From Denitromonas ohlonensis (GTDB lineage Bacteria; Pseudomonadota; Gammaproteobacteria; Burkholderiales; Rhodocyclaceae), in assembly GCF_007625205.1 (NCBI RefSeq), contig NZ_VMNI01000002.1, forward strand, positions 62,001-126,000: DNA of 64,000 nucleotides. The letters run 5' to 3'. Under the pieces are notes generated by a model. The model was given only the letters and a program-made list of their open reading frames with translations. It did not search any database and had not been told where the DNA came from. A program made the translations under genes and the position numbers. The stretch's first letter is position 1. Each line of letters begins with the position of its first letter. Below, piece by piece: positions 16,322 through 27,270 of the stretch.

Positions 16322-19318
16322 ATGAAACGCATGCTTTTCAATGCGACGCAAGCCGAAGAACTACGCGTCGCGATCGTTGATGGTCAGAAACTGATCGACC
16401 TCGATATCGAATCGGCCGCAAAAGAACAACGCAAGAGCAACATTTACAAGGCAGTCATCACCCGGGTTGAACCCAGCCTGGAAGCCGCCTTTGTTGATTA
16501 CGGGGCAGACCGCCACGGCTTTCTTCCTTTCAAGGAAATTGGCCGTAACTACCTGGGCGCCGGTGGCGACGGGCAGGGGCGCGTGCGCCCGCAGGACGTC
16601 CTCAAGGAAGGTCAGGAACTGATCGTCCAGGTCGAGAAAGATGAGCGTGGCAACAAGGGCGCTGCCCTGACCACCTACATTTCTCTGGCCGGTCGTTATC
16701 TGGTCCTGATGCCCAACAACCCGCGTGGCGGTGGCGTATCGCGCCGCGTCGAGGGTGACGAGCGCGCAGAACTGCGTGAAGTCATGGACGCCCTGGAAGT
16801 GCCTGCCGGCATGAGTCTGATCGCGCGCACCGCGGCGATCGGCCGCAGCGCCGAAGAACTCCAGTGGGACCTCAACTACCTCCTGCAATTGTGGAGTGCC
16901 ATCGATGGCGCGGCCCACGCGCAGGCGGGCGCGTTCCTGATCTATCAGGAAGGCAGTCTGGTCATCCGCGCCATTCGCGATTATTTCCAGCCCGATATCG
17001 GCGAGATCCTGATCGACACCGACGACGTCTACGAGCAGGCGCGCCAGTTCATGGCCCACGTCATGCCGCAGAACGTCAATCGCGTGAAGCGCTACAACGA
17101 TGACGTGCCGCTGTTCTCGCGTTTCCAGATCGAGCACCAGATCGAATCCGCCTATGGTCGTCAGGTCACCCTGCCCTCCGGCGGCGCCGTGGTCATCGAC
17201 CACACTGAAGCGCTGGTGTCGGTCGACGTGAACTCCGGTCGTGCCACCAAGGGCGCCGACATCGAAGAAACCGCGTTGCGCACCAACCTGGAAGCGGCCG
17301 ACGAAGTGGCCCGCCAGTTGCGTCTGCGCGACCTCGGTGGCCTGATCGTCATCGACTTCATCGACATGGAGTCGAGCAAGAACCAGCGCGAAGTCGAAAA
17401 CCGCCTGCGCGATGCGCTGCGCCATGACCGCGCCCGCGTCCAGACCGGCAAGATCAGTCGCTTCGGCCTGCTCGAGCTGTCGCGTCAGCGCCTGCGTCCG
17501 GCCCTGGCCGAAACCAGCTACATCCCCTGCCCCCGTTGCAGCGGCACCGGCCACATCCGCAGCACCGAATCGTCGGCGCTGCACATCGTCCGCATTCTCG
17601 AAGAAGAGGCGATGAAGGAAAACACCGGCGCTGTGCACGTCCAGGTGCCGGTCGATGTCGCCACCTTCCTGCTCAACGAGAAGCGGGTCGACATCGCCCA
17701 CATCGAGCTGCGCCACAAGGTCAATCTGCTGATTGTGCCGAACCGCCACCTCGAAACCCCCCAACACGAGATCGTCCGTCTGCGCCACGACCAGCTCAAT
17801 CAGGACGAAGTCGCCCTGCCGAGCTACCAGATGGTGCAGATGCCGGCCGAGGTGAATTACGCCGATGCCGCGATCGAAGACAGCAAAAAGCCCGCGCGTG
17901 CCGAAGCGGCCGTTCGCGGCATCTCGCCGGCACAGCCCGCACCGGTGGTTGCGCCCAAAGAAGAGGCGCCTGCCGTCGCTGCGGTGCCGGCGACATCGGG
18001 CGGATTCTTCGGCTGGGTGAAGCGTCTGTTCAGCTCCGAGGCGCCGGCGGTCGAAACGCCCGCCGCTGAAGCCCCGCGCCGCAAGCGCAGCGAGTCGTCA
18101 CGCGATGAGTCCTCCCGAGGCGACAACCGCCGTGGTCGCGGCCGTCGTGGTGAACGCAATGAGCGCAACGACCGTGGCGATCGCAAGGAAGGCGGCCGCA
18201 ACGAGGCTCAGGCCGACGGCCGCCAGCCGCGTGAGAGCCGCGCCGACAACGACGAGGCGCGCGGCAACAACCGTCGCGGGCGGAATCGTCGCGGTGGCAA
18301 TCGCAACGACGAAGCGCAAGTCGATGTCCAGGCAAACGACGAAGCGGGCAAAGCAACGGCTGAAACCGATGCGCTCACCGCCGGCGCCGTGGCCGTTGCG
18401 GCAACACAAACCGAAGAGTCCACAGGCAACCGCCGCCGCCGCAGCCGCCGCGGTCGTGGTCGCCAGAACGACACAGCGGACAGCAACACGACTGACGAGT
18501 CGCAAGACGACTCTGCGGCCAACGCCGATGCGACGGTCGCATCCGAGGCGACTGAAGACGACGCCAACGCAGCGCCTGCCGATGCGGGCACCTCCGACGA
18601 AGCGTCCGAGGGCCGCAGCCGCAGCCGTCGTCGTCGTCGTTCGCGTCAGAACCGCAACGAAAATGGCGAAGCCACTGGCGAAGCCTCGGCAGACGACAAC
18701 AGCACCACCGAAGCGACCTCAGAGACCGCTGAACCGGTCGCTGACACCACCGAGGTAGCGCACGCCGAAGTCGCCGCTGCAGCCGAAGCCCCTGCGGCCG
18801 ACGTTGCGCCGGTCACTGCGGAAGCCACGCCTGCGGCTGAAGCGGCGCCAGTCGCTGCTGAGCCCGCTGCAAGCGAGCCCGCCACGGCACAGATGTCGCT
18901 CGAAATGCCGGAAGTCGTTGAAGCCGCCCCGGTGGCGACAACGACGGAGATGGCTGCACCCGTGGCCGAGGTGACTCCGCCCGAGGTGTCGCAAGCGCCG
19001 ACGGCCGCCGAGCCGGAACCGGTCGAAGAAGCCGCGGCAGTCGAATCGGCAACACCAGAAGCAGAACTCACGGTGTCCGCTGAGCCGATGCAAGAGGCAC
19101 CCGCCCCGGTCGCTCCGGTCGCTGAGAAGCCGGCCCCCGCACCAGCGGTCGCACCGATCGATCTGGCCAAGAGTGGCCTGACCATGATCGAAACACGCTC
19201 GGACGCAGCCACGGCGCAACCCGTGACGACGCCGGCAACGCCCTTGGGCCGTCCGCGCCCGGCACCGGTGGCCATGGCGCAAGCAGGCGAGCTTCAGCAG
19301 GTTGAAACACAGAAGTAA
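16322..19318 (+). CDS. rne: Ribonuclease E
   Basis: A 998-residue endoribonuclease, the scaffold of the RNA degradosome and a processing enzyme for rRNA and tRNA. The catalytic half has the N-terminal [20 protein letters not shown], an S1 domain at about 37-120, the metal-binding Asp302 (VDVNSGR) and Asp345 (VIDFIDM), and the Zn-link Cys403/Cys406 (CPRCSGTGH). The C-terminal half (about 520-998) is low-complexity: a possible membrane-binding helix ([12 protein letters not shown]), arginine-rich RNA-binding blocks, and long Ala/Glu/Thr-rich stretches. It ends with a short [10 protein letters not shown] motif. The start at 16322 has GGAG nine bases upstream. A bidirectional terminator follows. 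Confidence 0.97.
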   Translation: MKRMLFNATQAEELRVAIVDGQKLIDLDIESAAKEQRKSNIYKAVITRVEPSLEAAFVDYGADRHGFLPFKEIGRNYLGAGGDGQGRVRPQDVLKEGQELIVQVEKDERGNKGAALTTYISLAGRYLVLMPNNPRGGGVSRRVEGDERAELREVMDALEVPAGMSLIARTAAIGRSAEELQWDLNYLLQLWSAIDGAAHAQAGAFLIYQEGSLVIRAIRDYFQPDIGEILIDTDDVYEQARQFMAHVMPQNVNRVKRYNDDVPLFSRFQIEHQIESAYGRQVTLPSGGAVVIDHTEALVSVDVNSGRATKGADIEETALRTNLEAADEVARQLRLRDLGGLIVIDFIDMESSKNQREVENRLRDALRHDRARVQTGKISRFGLLELSRQRLRPALAETSYIPCPRCSGTGHIRSTESSALHIVRILEEEAMKENTGAVHVQVPVDVATFLLNEKRVDIAHIELRHKVNLLIVPNRHLETPQHEIVRLRHDQLNQDEVALPSYQMVQMPAEVNYADAAIEDSKKPARAEAAVRGISPAQPAPVVAPKEEAPAVAAVPATSGGFFGWVKRLFSSEAPAVETPAAEAPRRKRSESSRDESSRGDNRRGRGRRGERNERNDRGDRKEGGRNEAQADGRQPRESRADNDEARGNNRRGRNRRGGNRNDEAQVDVQANDEAGKATAETDALTAGAVAVAATQTEESTGNRRRRSRRGRGRQNDTADSNTTDESQDDSAANADATVASEATEDDANAAPADAGTSDEASEGRSRSRRRRRSRQNRNENGEATGEASADDNSTTEATSETAEPVADTTEVAHAEVAAAAEAPAADVAPVTAEATPAAEAAPVAAEPAASEPATAQMSLEMPEVVEAAPVATTTEMAAPVAEVTPPEVSQAPTAAEPEPVEEAAAVESATPEAELTVSAEPMQEAPAPVAPVAEKPAPAPAVAPIDLAKSGLTMIETRSDAATAQPVTTPATPLGRPRPAPVAMAQAGELQQVETQK

Positions 19319-19347
19319 GGTTTTCCGCCGTTCGGCCTAATGGCCAG

Positions 19348-19383
19348 AAAAAAGGCTCAGCGCACCATGGCTGAGCCTTTTTT
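19348..19383. terminator. Bidirectional terminator between rne and the phosphatase gene
   Basis: A perfect 8-bp stem (GGCTCAGC 19354-19361, GCTGAGCC 19370-19377) with an 8-nt loop is flanked by six A on the left (19348-19353) and six T on the right (19378-19383). It can end both the plus-strand rne transcript and the minus-strand uvrB-phosphatase transcript. Confidence 0.9.
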
Positions 19384-19407
19384 CATTGCGCCGTCAGGCG
19401 AGGAACG

Positions 19408-19878
19408 TCAGTGGATGTCCCGGAGCATATCGACCAGGCCCTGCACGCCGGTCTCGCACAGATCGAGCACCTCATCAAACCCGCGCCCTGCACCGTAGTA
19501 CGGGTCGGGCACCTCAAGCCGGCCACAATCAGGGGCGAGGCTCAGAAACAACCGGACTTTGGACAGATACTCGGGGGGGCACTTGCGCTGCATGACCGCC
19601 AGATGTCCGGCATCCATCGCGAGCAAAAGATCGAAGCGCGCAAAATCATCTTCGGTCAGCTTGCGCGCCCGCAGCCGCGACAGATCGTAGCCACGAATGG
19701 CCGCCGTGCGCTGGCTGCGCGGGTCTGGCGGCTCACCGGCATGGGCGCCCTGTGTGCCGGCGGAGTCGACACTCACCACGCCATCGAGCCCGACCATTTT
19801 CAACCAGTGACGTGCCACGGCTTCTGCCGTTGGCGATCGACAGATATTGCCCGTGCAGACAAACAAGATTCGTTTCAC
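19408..19878 (-). CDS. Low-molecular-weight protein-tyrosine phosphatase
   Basis: A 156-residue phosphatase with the P-loop C-x5-R-S at residues 8-15 (CTGNICRS) and the acid loop VPDPYYG near residue 125. Such enzymes often regulate polysaccharide export or stress responses; the target here is unknown. The GTG at 19878 is chosen: it has GAGGG eight bases upstream and yields the standard KRILFVCTGN start and length. Two ATGs at 19911 and 19908 overlap the uvrB end but have no ribosome site. It follows uvrB directly, with no polysaccharide genes nearby. Confidence 0.88.
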   Translation of the reverse strand: MKRILFVCTGNICRSPTAEAVARHWLKMVGLDGVVSVDSAGTQGAHAGEPPDPRSQRTAAIRGYDLSRLRARKLTEDDFARFDLLLAMDAGHLAVMQRKCPPEYLSKVRLFLSLAPDCGRLEVPDPYYGAGRGFDEVLDLCETGVQGLVDMLRDIH

Positions 19879-19897
19879 CAATGTCGCCCTCGCCTCC

Positions 19898-21955
<2,058 letters not shown>

Positions 21956-21971
21956 GCTAGAATTTTCGCCT

Positions 21972-21997
21972 TGTGCGCACAGGTCAATCTGTGTGCC
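21972..21997. promoter_or_regulatory. Palindromic element between uvrB and the aminotransferase gene
   Basis: A perfect 10-bp palindrome (TGTGCGCACA, 21972-21981) and an imperfect inverted repeat (GCGCACAG/CTGTGTGC, 21975-21982 with 21989-21996) lie in the 133-base divergent gap. It could be an operator; nothing identifies the protein. Confidence 0.25.
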
Positions 21998-22088
21998 ATG
22001 AGTGAACATAGTTTTCGATTATTTCGCGTCGCCCCGGTCGGCGCAACTCACCCAGGGTGGCCAAGCGCCACCCACAGATGGAGCGAAC

Positions 22089-23297
22089 ATGACCTCGTCG
22101 ATCTTTGCTGCGGTAGAAATGGCTCCGCGCGATCCGATCCTCGGCCTTAACGAAGCCTTCCAGGCGGACACCCGTGCCGAAAAAGTTAACCTCGGCGTTG
22201 GCGTGTATTACGACGACAACGGCAAAATTCCGCTCCTGGCGGCGGTCAAGATCGCCGAAGAGCAGCGTCAGAAACTGGCACCGCCGCGTGGCTATCAGCC
22301 CATCGAAGGCGCCGTCGCCTACAACAAGGCCGTTCAGACCCTGCTGTTTGGCGCCAATTCGGCCTTGGTCGATGCCGGCCGTGCCGTCACCATCGAAGCG
22401 CTGGGCGGCACCGGCGCCCTGAGAGTCGGCGCCGACTTCCTGAATCGCCTGGACCCGAAAGCCAAGGTTTACATCAGCGATCCGAGCTGGGAAAACCACC
22501 GCGCCCTGTTCGAAGCCGCCGGCTTCGAGGTCGGCACCTACCCGTACTATGACGCCAGCACCCGCGGCGTCAACTTCAGCGCGATGCTCGAGGCGCTCAA
22601 TGGCTACGCAGCCGGCTCGATCATTGTCCTGCACGCCTGCTGCCACAACCCCACCGGCGCCGACCTCACGCTCGCGCAATGGCAGCAAGTGATTGATGTC
22701 ATCCGCTCGCGCAACCTGGTCGCCTTCGTCGACATGGCCTACCAGGGTTTTGCCGACGGCATCGAAGCAGACGCCGCGCCGCTGCGTCTGTTTGCCGATT
22801 CGGGTCTGGAATTCTTCGTTTCGAGCTCCTTCTCCAAGTCGTTCTCGCTGTATGGCGAACGCGTCGGCGCACTGACCGTGGTCACCGCCGATCGCGAGAC
22901 GTCGGCCCGCGTGCTCTCGCAGGTCAAGCGCGTCATCCGCACCAACTACTCCAACCCGCCGACGCATGGTGGCATCGTGGTCGCCACCGTACTGTCCGAC
23001 CCGAACCTGCGTGCGCAATGGGAAGACGAACTGGCCGGCATGCGCGACCGCATCCGGCTGATGCGTACCCAACTGGTCGAACGTATTGCAGCCGCTGGCG
23101 TCACGCGGGACTTCTCCTTCGTCATCCAGCAGCGCGGCATGTTCTCCTTCACCGGCCTGACCGCCGCACAGGTCGAACAGATGAAAGACGCGCATGGCAT
23201 CTACGCCGTGTCGACCGGTCGCATCTGCCTGGCAGCGCTCAACAGCAAGAATATCGATGCCGTCGCCAAGGCAATTGCATCCGTCATCGCAAGCTGA
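22089..23297 (+). CDS. tyrB: Aromatic amino acid aminotransferase (class I, TyrB/AspC type)
   Basis: A 402-residue PLP enzyme. The PLP-binding lysine is Lys250 in SSSFSKSFSLYGERVG, with the conserved CCHNPTG (residues 184-190) and DMAYQGF motifs and a C-terminal GRICLAALN segment. It belongs to the aspartate/tyrosine aminotransferase Ia family, which interconverts aromatic or dicarboxylic amino acids with 2-oxoglutarate. TyrB and AspC cannot be separated with certainty from sequence reading alone. The start at 22089 has GGAG six bases upstream. It is a single-gene unit divergent from uvrB and ends in a terminator. Confidence 0.85.
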   Translation: MTSSIFAAVEMAPRDPILGLNEAFQADTRAEKVNLGVGVYYDDNGKIPLLAAVKIAEEQRQKLAPPRGYQPIEGAVAYNKAVQTLLFGANSALVDAGRAVTIEALGGTGALRVGADFLNRLDPKAKVYISDPSWENHRALFEAAGFEVGTYPYYDASTRGVNFSAMLEALNGYAAGSIIVLHACCHNPTGADLTLAQWQQVIDVIRSRNLVAFVDMAYQGFADGIEADAAPLRLFADSGLEFFVSSSFSKSFSLYGERVGALTVVTADRETSARVLSQVKRVIRTNYSNPPTHGGIVVATVLSDPNLRAQWEDELAGMRDRIRLMRTQLVERIAAAGVTRDFSFVIQQRGMFSFTGLTAAQVEQMKDAHGIYAVSTGRICLAALNSKNIDAVAKAIASVIAS

Positions 23298-23316
23298 CGC
23301 TATCGCAAGCATCAAC

Positions 23317-23346
23317 AAAAACGGCGCCCTCACAGGCGCCGTTTTT
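23317..23346. terminator. Terminator after tyrB, usable in both directions
   Basis: An 8-bp stem (ACGGCGCC 23321-23328, GGCGCCGT 23335-23342) with a 6-nt loop is followed by five T (23342-23346) and preceded by A residues (23317-23321). It lies 20 bases past the tyrB stop and just past the stop of the convergent AsmA-like gene. Confidence 0.85.
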
Positions 23347-23363
23347 ATTACGACTCACAACTT

Positions 23364-25265
23364 TCAGCGCAAACTCCCCGGCACCACCGGCACCTCCAAA
23401 GACGCGCCGGGCGTTTCCGGGCCCAAGCTTGCTTCGAACGCATCGACGCCGACGGCTGGCGCAGCCGGGGCCTCAACGACCGGCGGCGGTAAACGCGCTT
23501 CCAGCGTCGGCGCGGCAAGCGAACCACCGATATCCACAGGCAAACGAACGCGCCGATCGCCCCGGCCAACCACCGTCGTCAGCGCGCCAGACAGCGACTC
23601 CAGCGCCCCGATCTTGAATGTGCCGCTCGCCTCGAGCGCGCCGGCCTCCAGGCGGGACACCTTGACTTCCAGCGACTCCGCCTTGCGCGTCAGCGTCCCG
23701 GACATGGTCTCGAAGCGGGTCTCTCCGCCCTGAATTTTTCCACTCCCGCGCTCACGCATCGCCGCACCCAGATCGATACCGCCCAGCGCGCCGTTGGTGA
23801 CATCAAAACGCCCATTCACACTCGACGCATAACGGATCTCCGATGGATGCGCGGCAACACCCCCCAACGTAAAGGCGCCCGACACGGATCCGCTCAAACG
23901 AACGCTGCTGCCCAAGCGCTTCAGCAAACCTTCTGCATTGATCTGGCTAAGCGCGACCTCCGCGGTCATCCGCGTATTGTCTTCCCAAACCAGCTTGGCC
24001 GAGCCAGACAGCTTGCCATCGAGCGCGCTCGCACCAAAACTGCTCACATCAAAGCCCTCATCACTGAGCCGGCCAACGACTTGCATCGTGTTGAACGGAA
24101 TCTGTGAAAAGACCGGCAACACCTGGTTTACTGCCACCGCGTCGACGCGCAAGGCATCGCCGTCTCCGGTCGCCGTCACCGACAAACCGCCCAGGGCATC
24201 ACGCAGCGTCGCGGTCGCGCCGTTCTGGTCGTGCGTAACGCTGCCCGACAGCAGCGCCCACTGCTCGCCCCCAGCCGTCACGCTCAAGCGCTCAAACAGC
24301 GTCTCAACCACCGCCGACGAACGCGCGGGCATCGCCAAGACCCGGGCAAAGGCCGAAGGCGTACCCCGCAGCTCGGTGATCTTCACCGTGACGCGCCAAT
24401 CCACCGCACGCAACGAGGCCGGCCAATCCGGGATCAGATAGACCTCCGACGCGCGCAAAGACGGAATGGCCTCGACCCGCACATCACTCAGTTGCAAGGA
24501 ACCGCCGCCCGCAAAGGACGCCCGCAGGCCGCCAAAACGCACCGAAGTGCCCAGCTGGTTACTCATGGCCGATTCGACGTCGGCCCGATAGCGTTCTGGC
24601 AGCAAGAAAGCAGCAACCACCAGCGCACCAATCAAAAGAAACGCAGCGATCGGCAACAAACCCCGCCAAAGCCGCTCGACGAAGAAGCCCAACGCGATCA
24701 TGCCCCCCCGGGTGCTATCGCCCAAGCGCGGACTCACCACCAGGGCAGGCGGCTCGTCTGTGATCGGCTTGTCGCGTTCGGACTCACCCACCACCGGCTC
24801 TTGCACCCCGTCGGGGTCAATCGGCTCGTCGAGCCCGGGGATCTCCCCCTCGGGCTCAATGCGCTCGTCTTTGACGCTTTGCGCGCCAGCGCCGGCGGCA
24901 ACTTCGTCCGTGTCAACCTCCGCCACATCGATGACTTCTACCGCTGGAGCCTCGGGCGGCGCTTCAACGACGACAAGCAAGGATTCGGCGGCTTCGTCGT
25001 CAGGATCCGGCTCTGCTGTGAGCATGGCCGCAGACGCATCAGCCGCGGCCGATTTGGCTTGAATCAAACCCTCACGCAGCAATTCACTCACCGCCGGATC
25101 AATCGCCAGCGATGAGCCAAAGCGTCGCTTCATCTCGCGGACGGTAATACGCCCATCGATCAACAGCAGCGTCGCACGCAGCTCATGCGAACTGATCGAG
25201 CGGGGCTGTTTCGCCCTCGCATCACCGAGTTCCGTCTTGACGTAGACTGTGTCTTCAAAGTTCAT
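23364..25265 (-). CDS. AsmA-like membrane-anchored protein with an extra cytoplasmic domain
   Basis: A 633-residue protein of unrecognised specific function. Residues about 23-70 form a compact helical domain (SSHELRATLLLIDGRITVRE) like short N-terminal domains seen in some proteobacterial signalling proteins. Residues 71-185 are a long acidic, proline-rich linker. One transmembrane helix lies at about 203-222. The remaining 400 residues are periplasmic and rich in beta-strand repeats of AsmA-like character (VALSQINAEGLLKRLG, LSGSVSGAFTLGG, SGKIQGGETRFETMSGTL). AsmA-family proteins act in outer-membrane lipid transport or assembly. It is a single-gene unit between tyrB and tRNA-Asn. Confidence 0.6.
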   Translation of the reverse strand: MNFEDTVYVKTELGDARAKQPRSISSHELRATLLLIDGRITVREMKRRFGSSLAIDPAVSELLREGLIQAKSAAADASAAMLTAEPDPDDEAAESLLVVVEAPPEAPAVEVIDVAEVDTDEVAAGAGAQSVKDERIEPEGEIPGLDEPIDPDGVQEPVVGESERDKPITDEPPALVVSPRLGDSTRGGMIALGFFVERLWRGLLPIAAFLLIGALVVAAFLLPERYRADVESAMSNQLGTSVRFGGLRASFAGGGSLQLSDVRVEAIPSLRASEVYLIPDWPASLRAVDWRVTVKITELRGTPSAFARVLAMPARSSAVVETLFERLSVTAGGEQWALLSGSVTHDQNGATATLRDALGGLSVTATGDGDALRVDAVAVNQVLPVFSQIPFNTMQVVGRLSDEGFDVSSFGASALDGKLSGSAKLVWEDNTRMTAEVALSQINAEGLLKRLGSSVRLSGSVSGAFTLGGVAAHPSEIRYASSVNGRFDVTNGALGGIDLGAAMRERGSGKIQGGETRFETMSGTLTRKAESLEVKVSRLEAGALEASGTFKIGALESLSGALTTVVGRGDRRVRLPVDIGGSLAAPTLEARLPPPVVEAPAAPAVGVDAFEASLGPETPGASLEVPVVPGSLR

Positions 25266-25335
25266 AGCGGGTCGCAGCGGGGGCCCTCTGGCACATTAGT
25301 CGGATGGCATTTTGACACAAAAATCGTAAAAGACG

Positions 25336-25364
25336 TTGACAGCGGTTTTTGGCATTCCTATAAT
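25336..25364 (+). promoter_or_regulatory. Fully consensus sigma-70 promoter of tRNA-Asn
   Basis: Perfect TTGACA (25336-25341) and perfect TATAAT (25359-25364) are separated by the optimal 17 bases. A GC-rich discriminator (TCGCGC) follows, typical of stringently controlled stable-RNA promoters. The tRNA begins 15 bases after the -10. Confidence 0.93.
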
Positions 25365-25379
25365 TCGCGCTTCTCCAGT

Positions 25380-25455
25380 TCCCCGATAGCTCAGTTGGTA
25401 GAGCAACGGACTGTTAATCCGTGTGTCCCTGGTTCGAGCCCAGGTCGGGGAGCCA
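25380..25455 (+). tRNA. tRNA-Asn (anticodon GTT)
   Basis: A 76-nt tRNA with a 7-bp acceptor stem (TCCCCGA with TCGGGGA), D-arm AGCTCAGTTGGTAGAGC, anticodon loop CTGTTAA giving anticodon GTT, T-loop GGTTCGAGCC, discriminator G and an encoded 3' CCA (25453-25455). It is a single gene with its own promoter and terminator. No integrase or attachment-site duplication is visible at its 3' end. Confidence 0.97.
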
Positions 25456-25464
25456 AGAATACAA

Positions 25465-25494
25465 GGGGTTGTCGCTTAGCGACAGCCCCTTTTT
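25465..25494 (+). terminator. Intrinsic terminator after tRNA-Asn
   Basis: An 11-bp stem (GGGGTTGTCGC 25465-25475, GCGACAGCCCC 25479-25489, one G-U pair) with a 3-nt loop is followed by five T (25490-25494), ten bases after the tRNA end. Confidence 0.9.
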
Positions 25495-25639
25495 CTATTC
25501 CGCCGGCAAGCGTATCAGATCGACACGATCTGCTGCTCACCCATGCTTCGGGTTTGCGGGAAATACACACCGGATTTGCCCACGGACAAGACCCCACAAG
25601 CACCGTCTGCTATAACATCGGCAAGTGATCACAAAGCCG

Positions 25640-26686
25640 ATGAATCCGATGTCCGCCACTTCGATCGACACAGCCGAGCCTTTCAAACTCACCGATCAAC
25701 GCGGTCGCCCAGTGCGCGACCTGCGCATCTCGGTCACCGACCGCTGCAATTTCCGCTGTGTGTATTGCATGCCCCGCGCGGTCTTTGGCAAAGACTACAC
25801 ATTCCTCGCACGCTCCGAACTCCTGAGCTTCGAAGAAATCGTCCGCATTGCCCGCATCTTTGTCGCCAACGGCGTGCGCAAAATCCGCATCACCGGCGGC
25901 GAGCCTCTGTTGCGTCGGAACGTTGATCAATTAATCAAGGCGCTCGCCGCCCTGCCCGAGGTCGAGGTCACCCTTACCACCAATGGTGTGTTGCTGCCGC
26001 GCATGGCCCAAAAACTGGCCGATGCCGGCCTGCGCCGGGTCACGGTGAGCCTGGACGCGCTTGACGACGAAATATTCAAAAAGATCAACGACGCCGACTT
26101 CCCCGTCGCCGATGTGCTCGCCGGCATCGAAGCCGCGCGCGACGCCGGGCTGATGCCCGTCAAAGTGAACATGGTGGTCAAGCGCGGCGTCAACGATCAC
26201 CAGATCGTCGACATGGCGCGCCACTTCAAGGGCTCGGGCCACATCCTGCGCTTCATCGAATTCATGGATGTCGGCGCCTCCAACGGCTGGCGCCTGGATG
26301 ACGTGGTGCCATCGCGCGAAGTCATCGACCGCATCCACGCCGTCTTCCCGCTCGAATCCTCCCAACCGAACTACACCGGCGAAGTCGCCGAACGCTGGCG
26401 TTATCTGGATGGCGACGGCGAGGTCGGCGTCATTTCTTCGGTCACACAAGCCTTCTGCAGCACCTGTACGCGCATCCGCCTGTCGACCGAGGGCAAGCTC
26501 TACACCTGCCTGTTTGCCAACGAAGGACACGAGCTGCGCGCCCCGCTGCGTGGCGGCGCCAGCGACGAAGAACTGGCCGCCATCATCCACCGCACCTGGC
26601 AGGCCCGCAGCGACCGCTATTCGGAAATCCGCACTGAGAACACGCACGAACTCAAGCGCATCGAGATGTCCTACATTGGTGGCTAA
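25640..26686 (+). CDS. moaA: GTP 3',8-cyclase MoaA
   Basis: A 348-residue radical-SAM enzyme catalysing the first step of molybdenum cofactor synthesis from GTP. The SAM cluster ligands Cys36, Cys40 and Cys43 are in CNFRCVYC; the second [4Fe-4S] site is in the C-terminal [10 protein letters not shown]...LYTCLF. The last residues do not end in the usual double glycine exactly but in SYIGG, which serves the same position. Three possible starts (GTG 25625, ATG 25640, ATG 25649) lie close together and none has a good ribosome site; 25640 is a compromise. MoaA is needed for NarG, found in the same window. Confidence 0.94.
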   Translation: MNPMSATSIDTAEPFKLTDQRGRPVRDLRISVTDRCNFRCVYCMPRAVFGKDYTFLARSELLSFEEIVRIARIFVANGVRKIRITGGEPLLRRNVDQLIKALAALPEVEVTLTTNGVLLPRMAQKLADAGLRRVTVSLDALDDEIFKKINDADFPVADVLAGIEAARDAGLMPVKVNMVVKRGVNDHQIVDMARHFKGSGHILRFIEFMDVGASNGWRLDDVVPSREVIDRIHAVFPLESSQPNYTGEVAERWRYLDGDGEVGVISSVTQAFCSTCTRIRLSTEGKLYTCLFANEGHELRAPLRGGASDEELAAIIHRTWQARSDRYSEIRTENTHELKRIEMSYIGG

Positions 26687-26764
26687 AGGCCTCCACGCAA
26701 ACGCCACTGCGGGCGCTTTGACAGTTCAAGCTTGAGGCCACGGTGGAGCTTCGTCGCTCAGCGC

Positions 26765-27244
26765 CTACTGCACCGACGTTATGTCGCGAACAGCACGCAG
26801 TTTCAGCCAGTCTCCACCACCAGCACCCTCCCCCTCAATCGTCACCGAAAAAATGGCAGTTTGTGGTGTAAACGGTTTTTCTGATGCTGGAGTGAAGTCA
26901 CCGTGCCAACGATTGTGCATTTCGGCATGCACCACTTTGCCTTGATAGCGAAAAACCATCAGCATCTCCGAGTCATCCACTGACTCGGCGGTGATCACGG
27001 ATTTGCATGCCGCTGACATCAGGTCCAGGCGCCTGCAAACGCCATCCGTTGGTTGATAGGGTCCAAACAGGAAAAACTCATCCCACTGAAATGTGGTGAG
27101 CATCGCCAGTTCAATACGTGTGCTTTTCTTGTCGCGCAACGCGTTTTTCAATGCCCAACCGACGTCGCCGGTTTTCACATACCGATAGACCTCATCGCAG
27201 GCGGACAGGCTCAGGGTGAGCAGGATGACGAACACCGCCCGCAT
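26765..27244 (-). CDS. Putative lipoprotein of unknown function
   Basis: A 159-residue protein with a lipoprotein signal (MRAVFVILLTLSLSAC; Cys16 would be acylated). The mature part begins DEVYRYVKTGDVGWALKNAL and is mixed alpha/beta with no motif I recognise; four cysteines could form disulfides. Its base composition looks more AT-rich than its neighbours. The ATG at 27244 gives a normal lipobox; a TTG ten codons upstream would overlap rmuC but adds a non-hydrophobic extension. It follows rmuC by 26 bases and converges with moaA. Confidence 0.6.
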   Translation of the reverse strand: MRAVFVILLTLSLSACDEVYRYVKTGDVGWALKNALRDKKSTRIELAMLTTFQWDEFFLFGPYQPTDGVCRRLDLMSAACKSVITAESVDDSEMLMVFRYQGKVVHAEMHNRWHGDFTPASEKPFTPQTAIFSVTIEGEGAGGGDWLKLRAVRDITSVQ

Positions 27245-27270
27245 GGCAGATCGACCCGGCGTGGTCGCGA

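Noticed and set aside
16361-17788. A 475-codon minus-strand frame inside rne
   Set aside because: Complementary to the conserved catalytic half of RNase E; no motif or plausible start signal.
18100-19300. Tandem repeat array in the 3' part of rne
   Set aside because: The low-complexity Arg and Ala/Glu-rich codon runs are the normal disordered scaffold of RNase E; no regular repeat unit was found.
25453-25500. Integration site (attB) at the 3' end of tRNA-Asn
   Set aside because: No integrase, no duplicated tRNA 3' end and ordinary core genes on both sides; the following hairpin is a simple terminator.
25495-25639. Possible Moco riboswitch or other leader element before moaA
   Set aside because: The 145-base gap shows no extended conserved stem pattern I recognise and only an isolated TATAAC; not enough to call.
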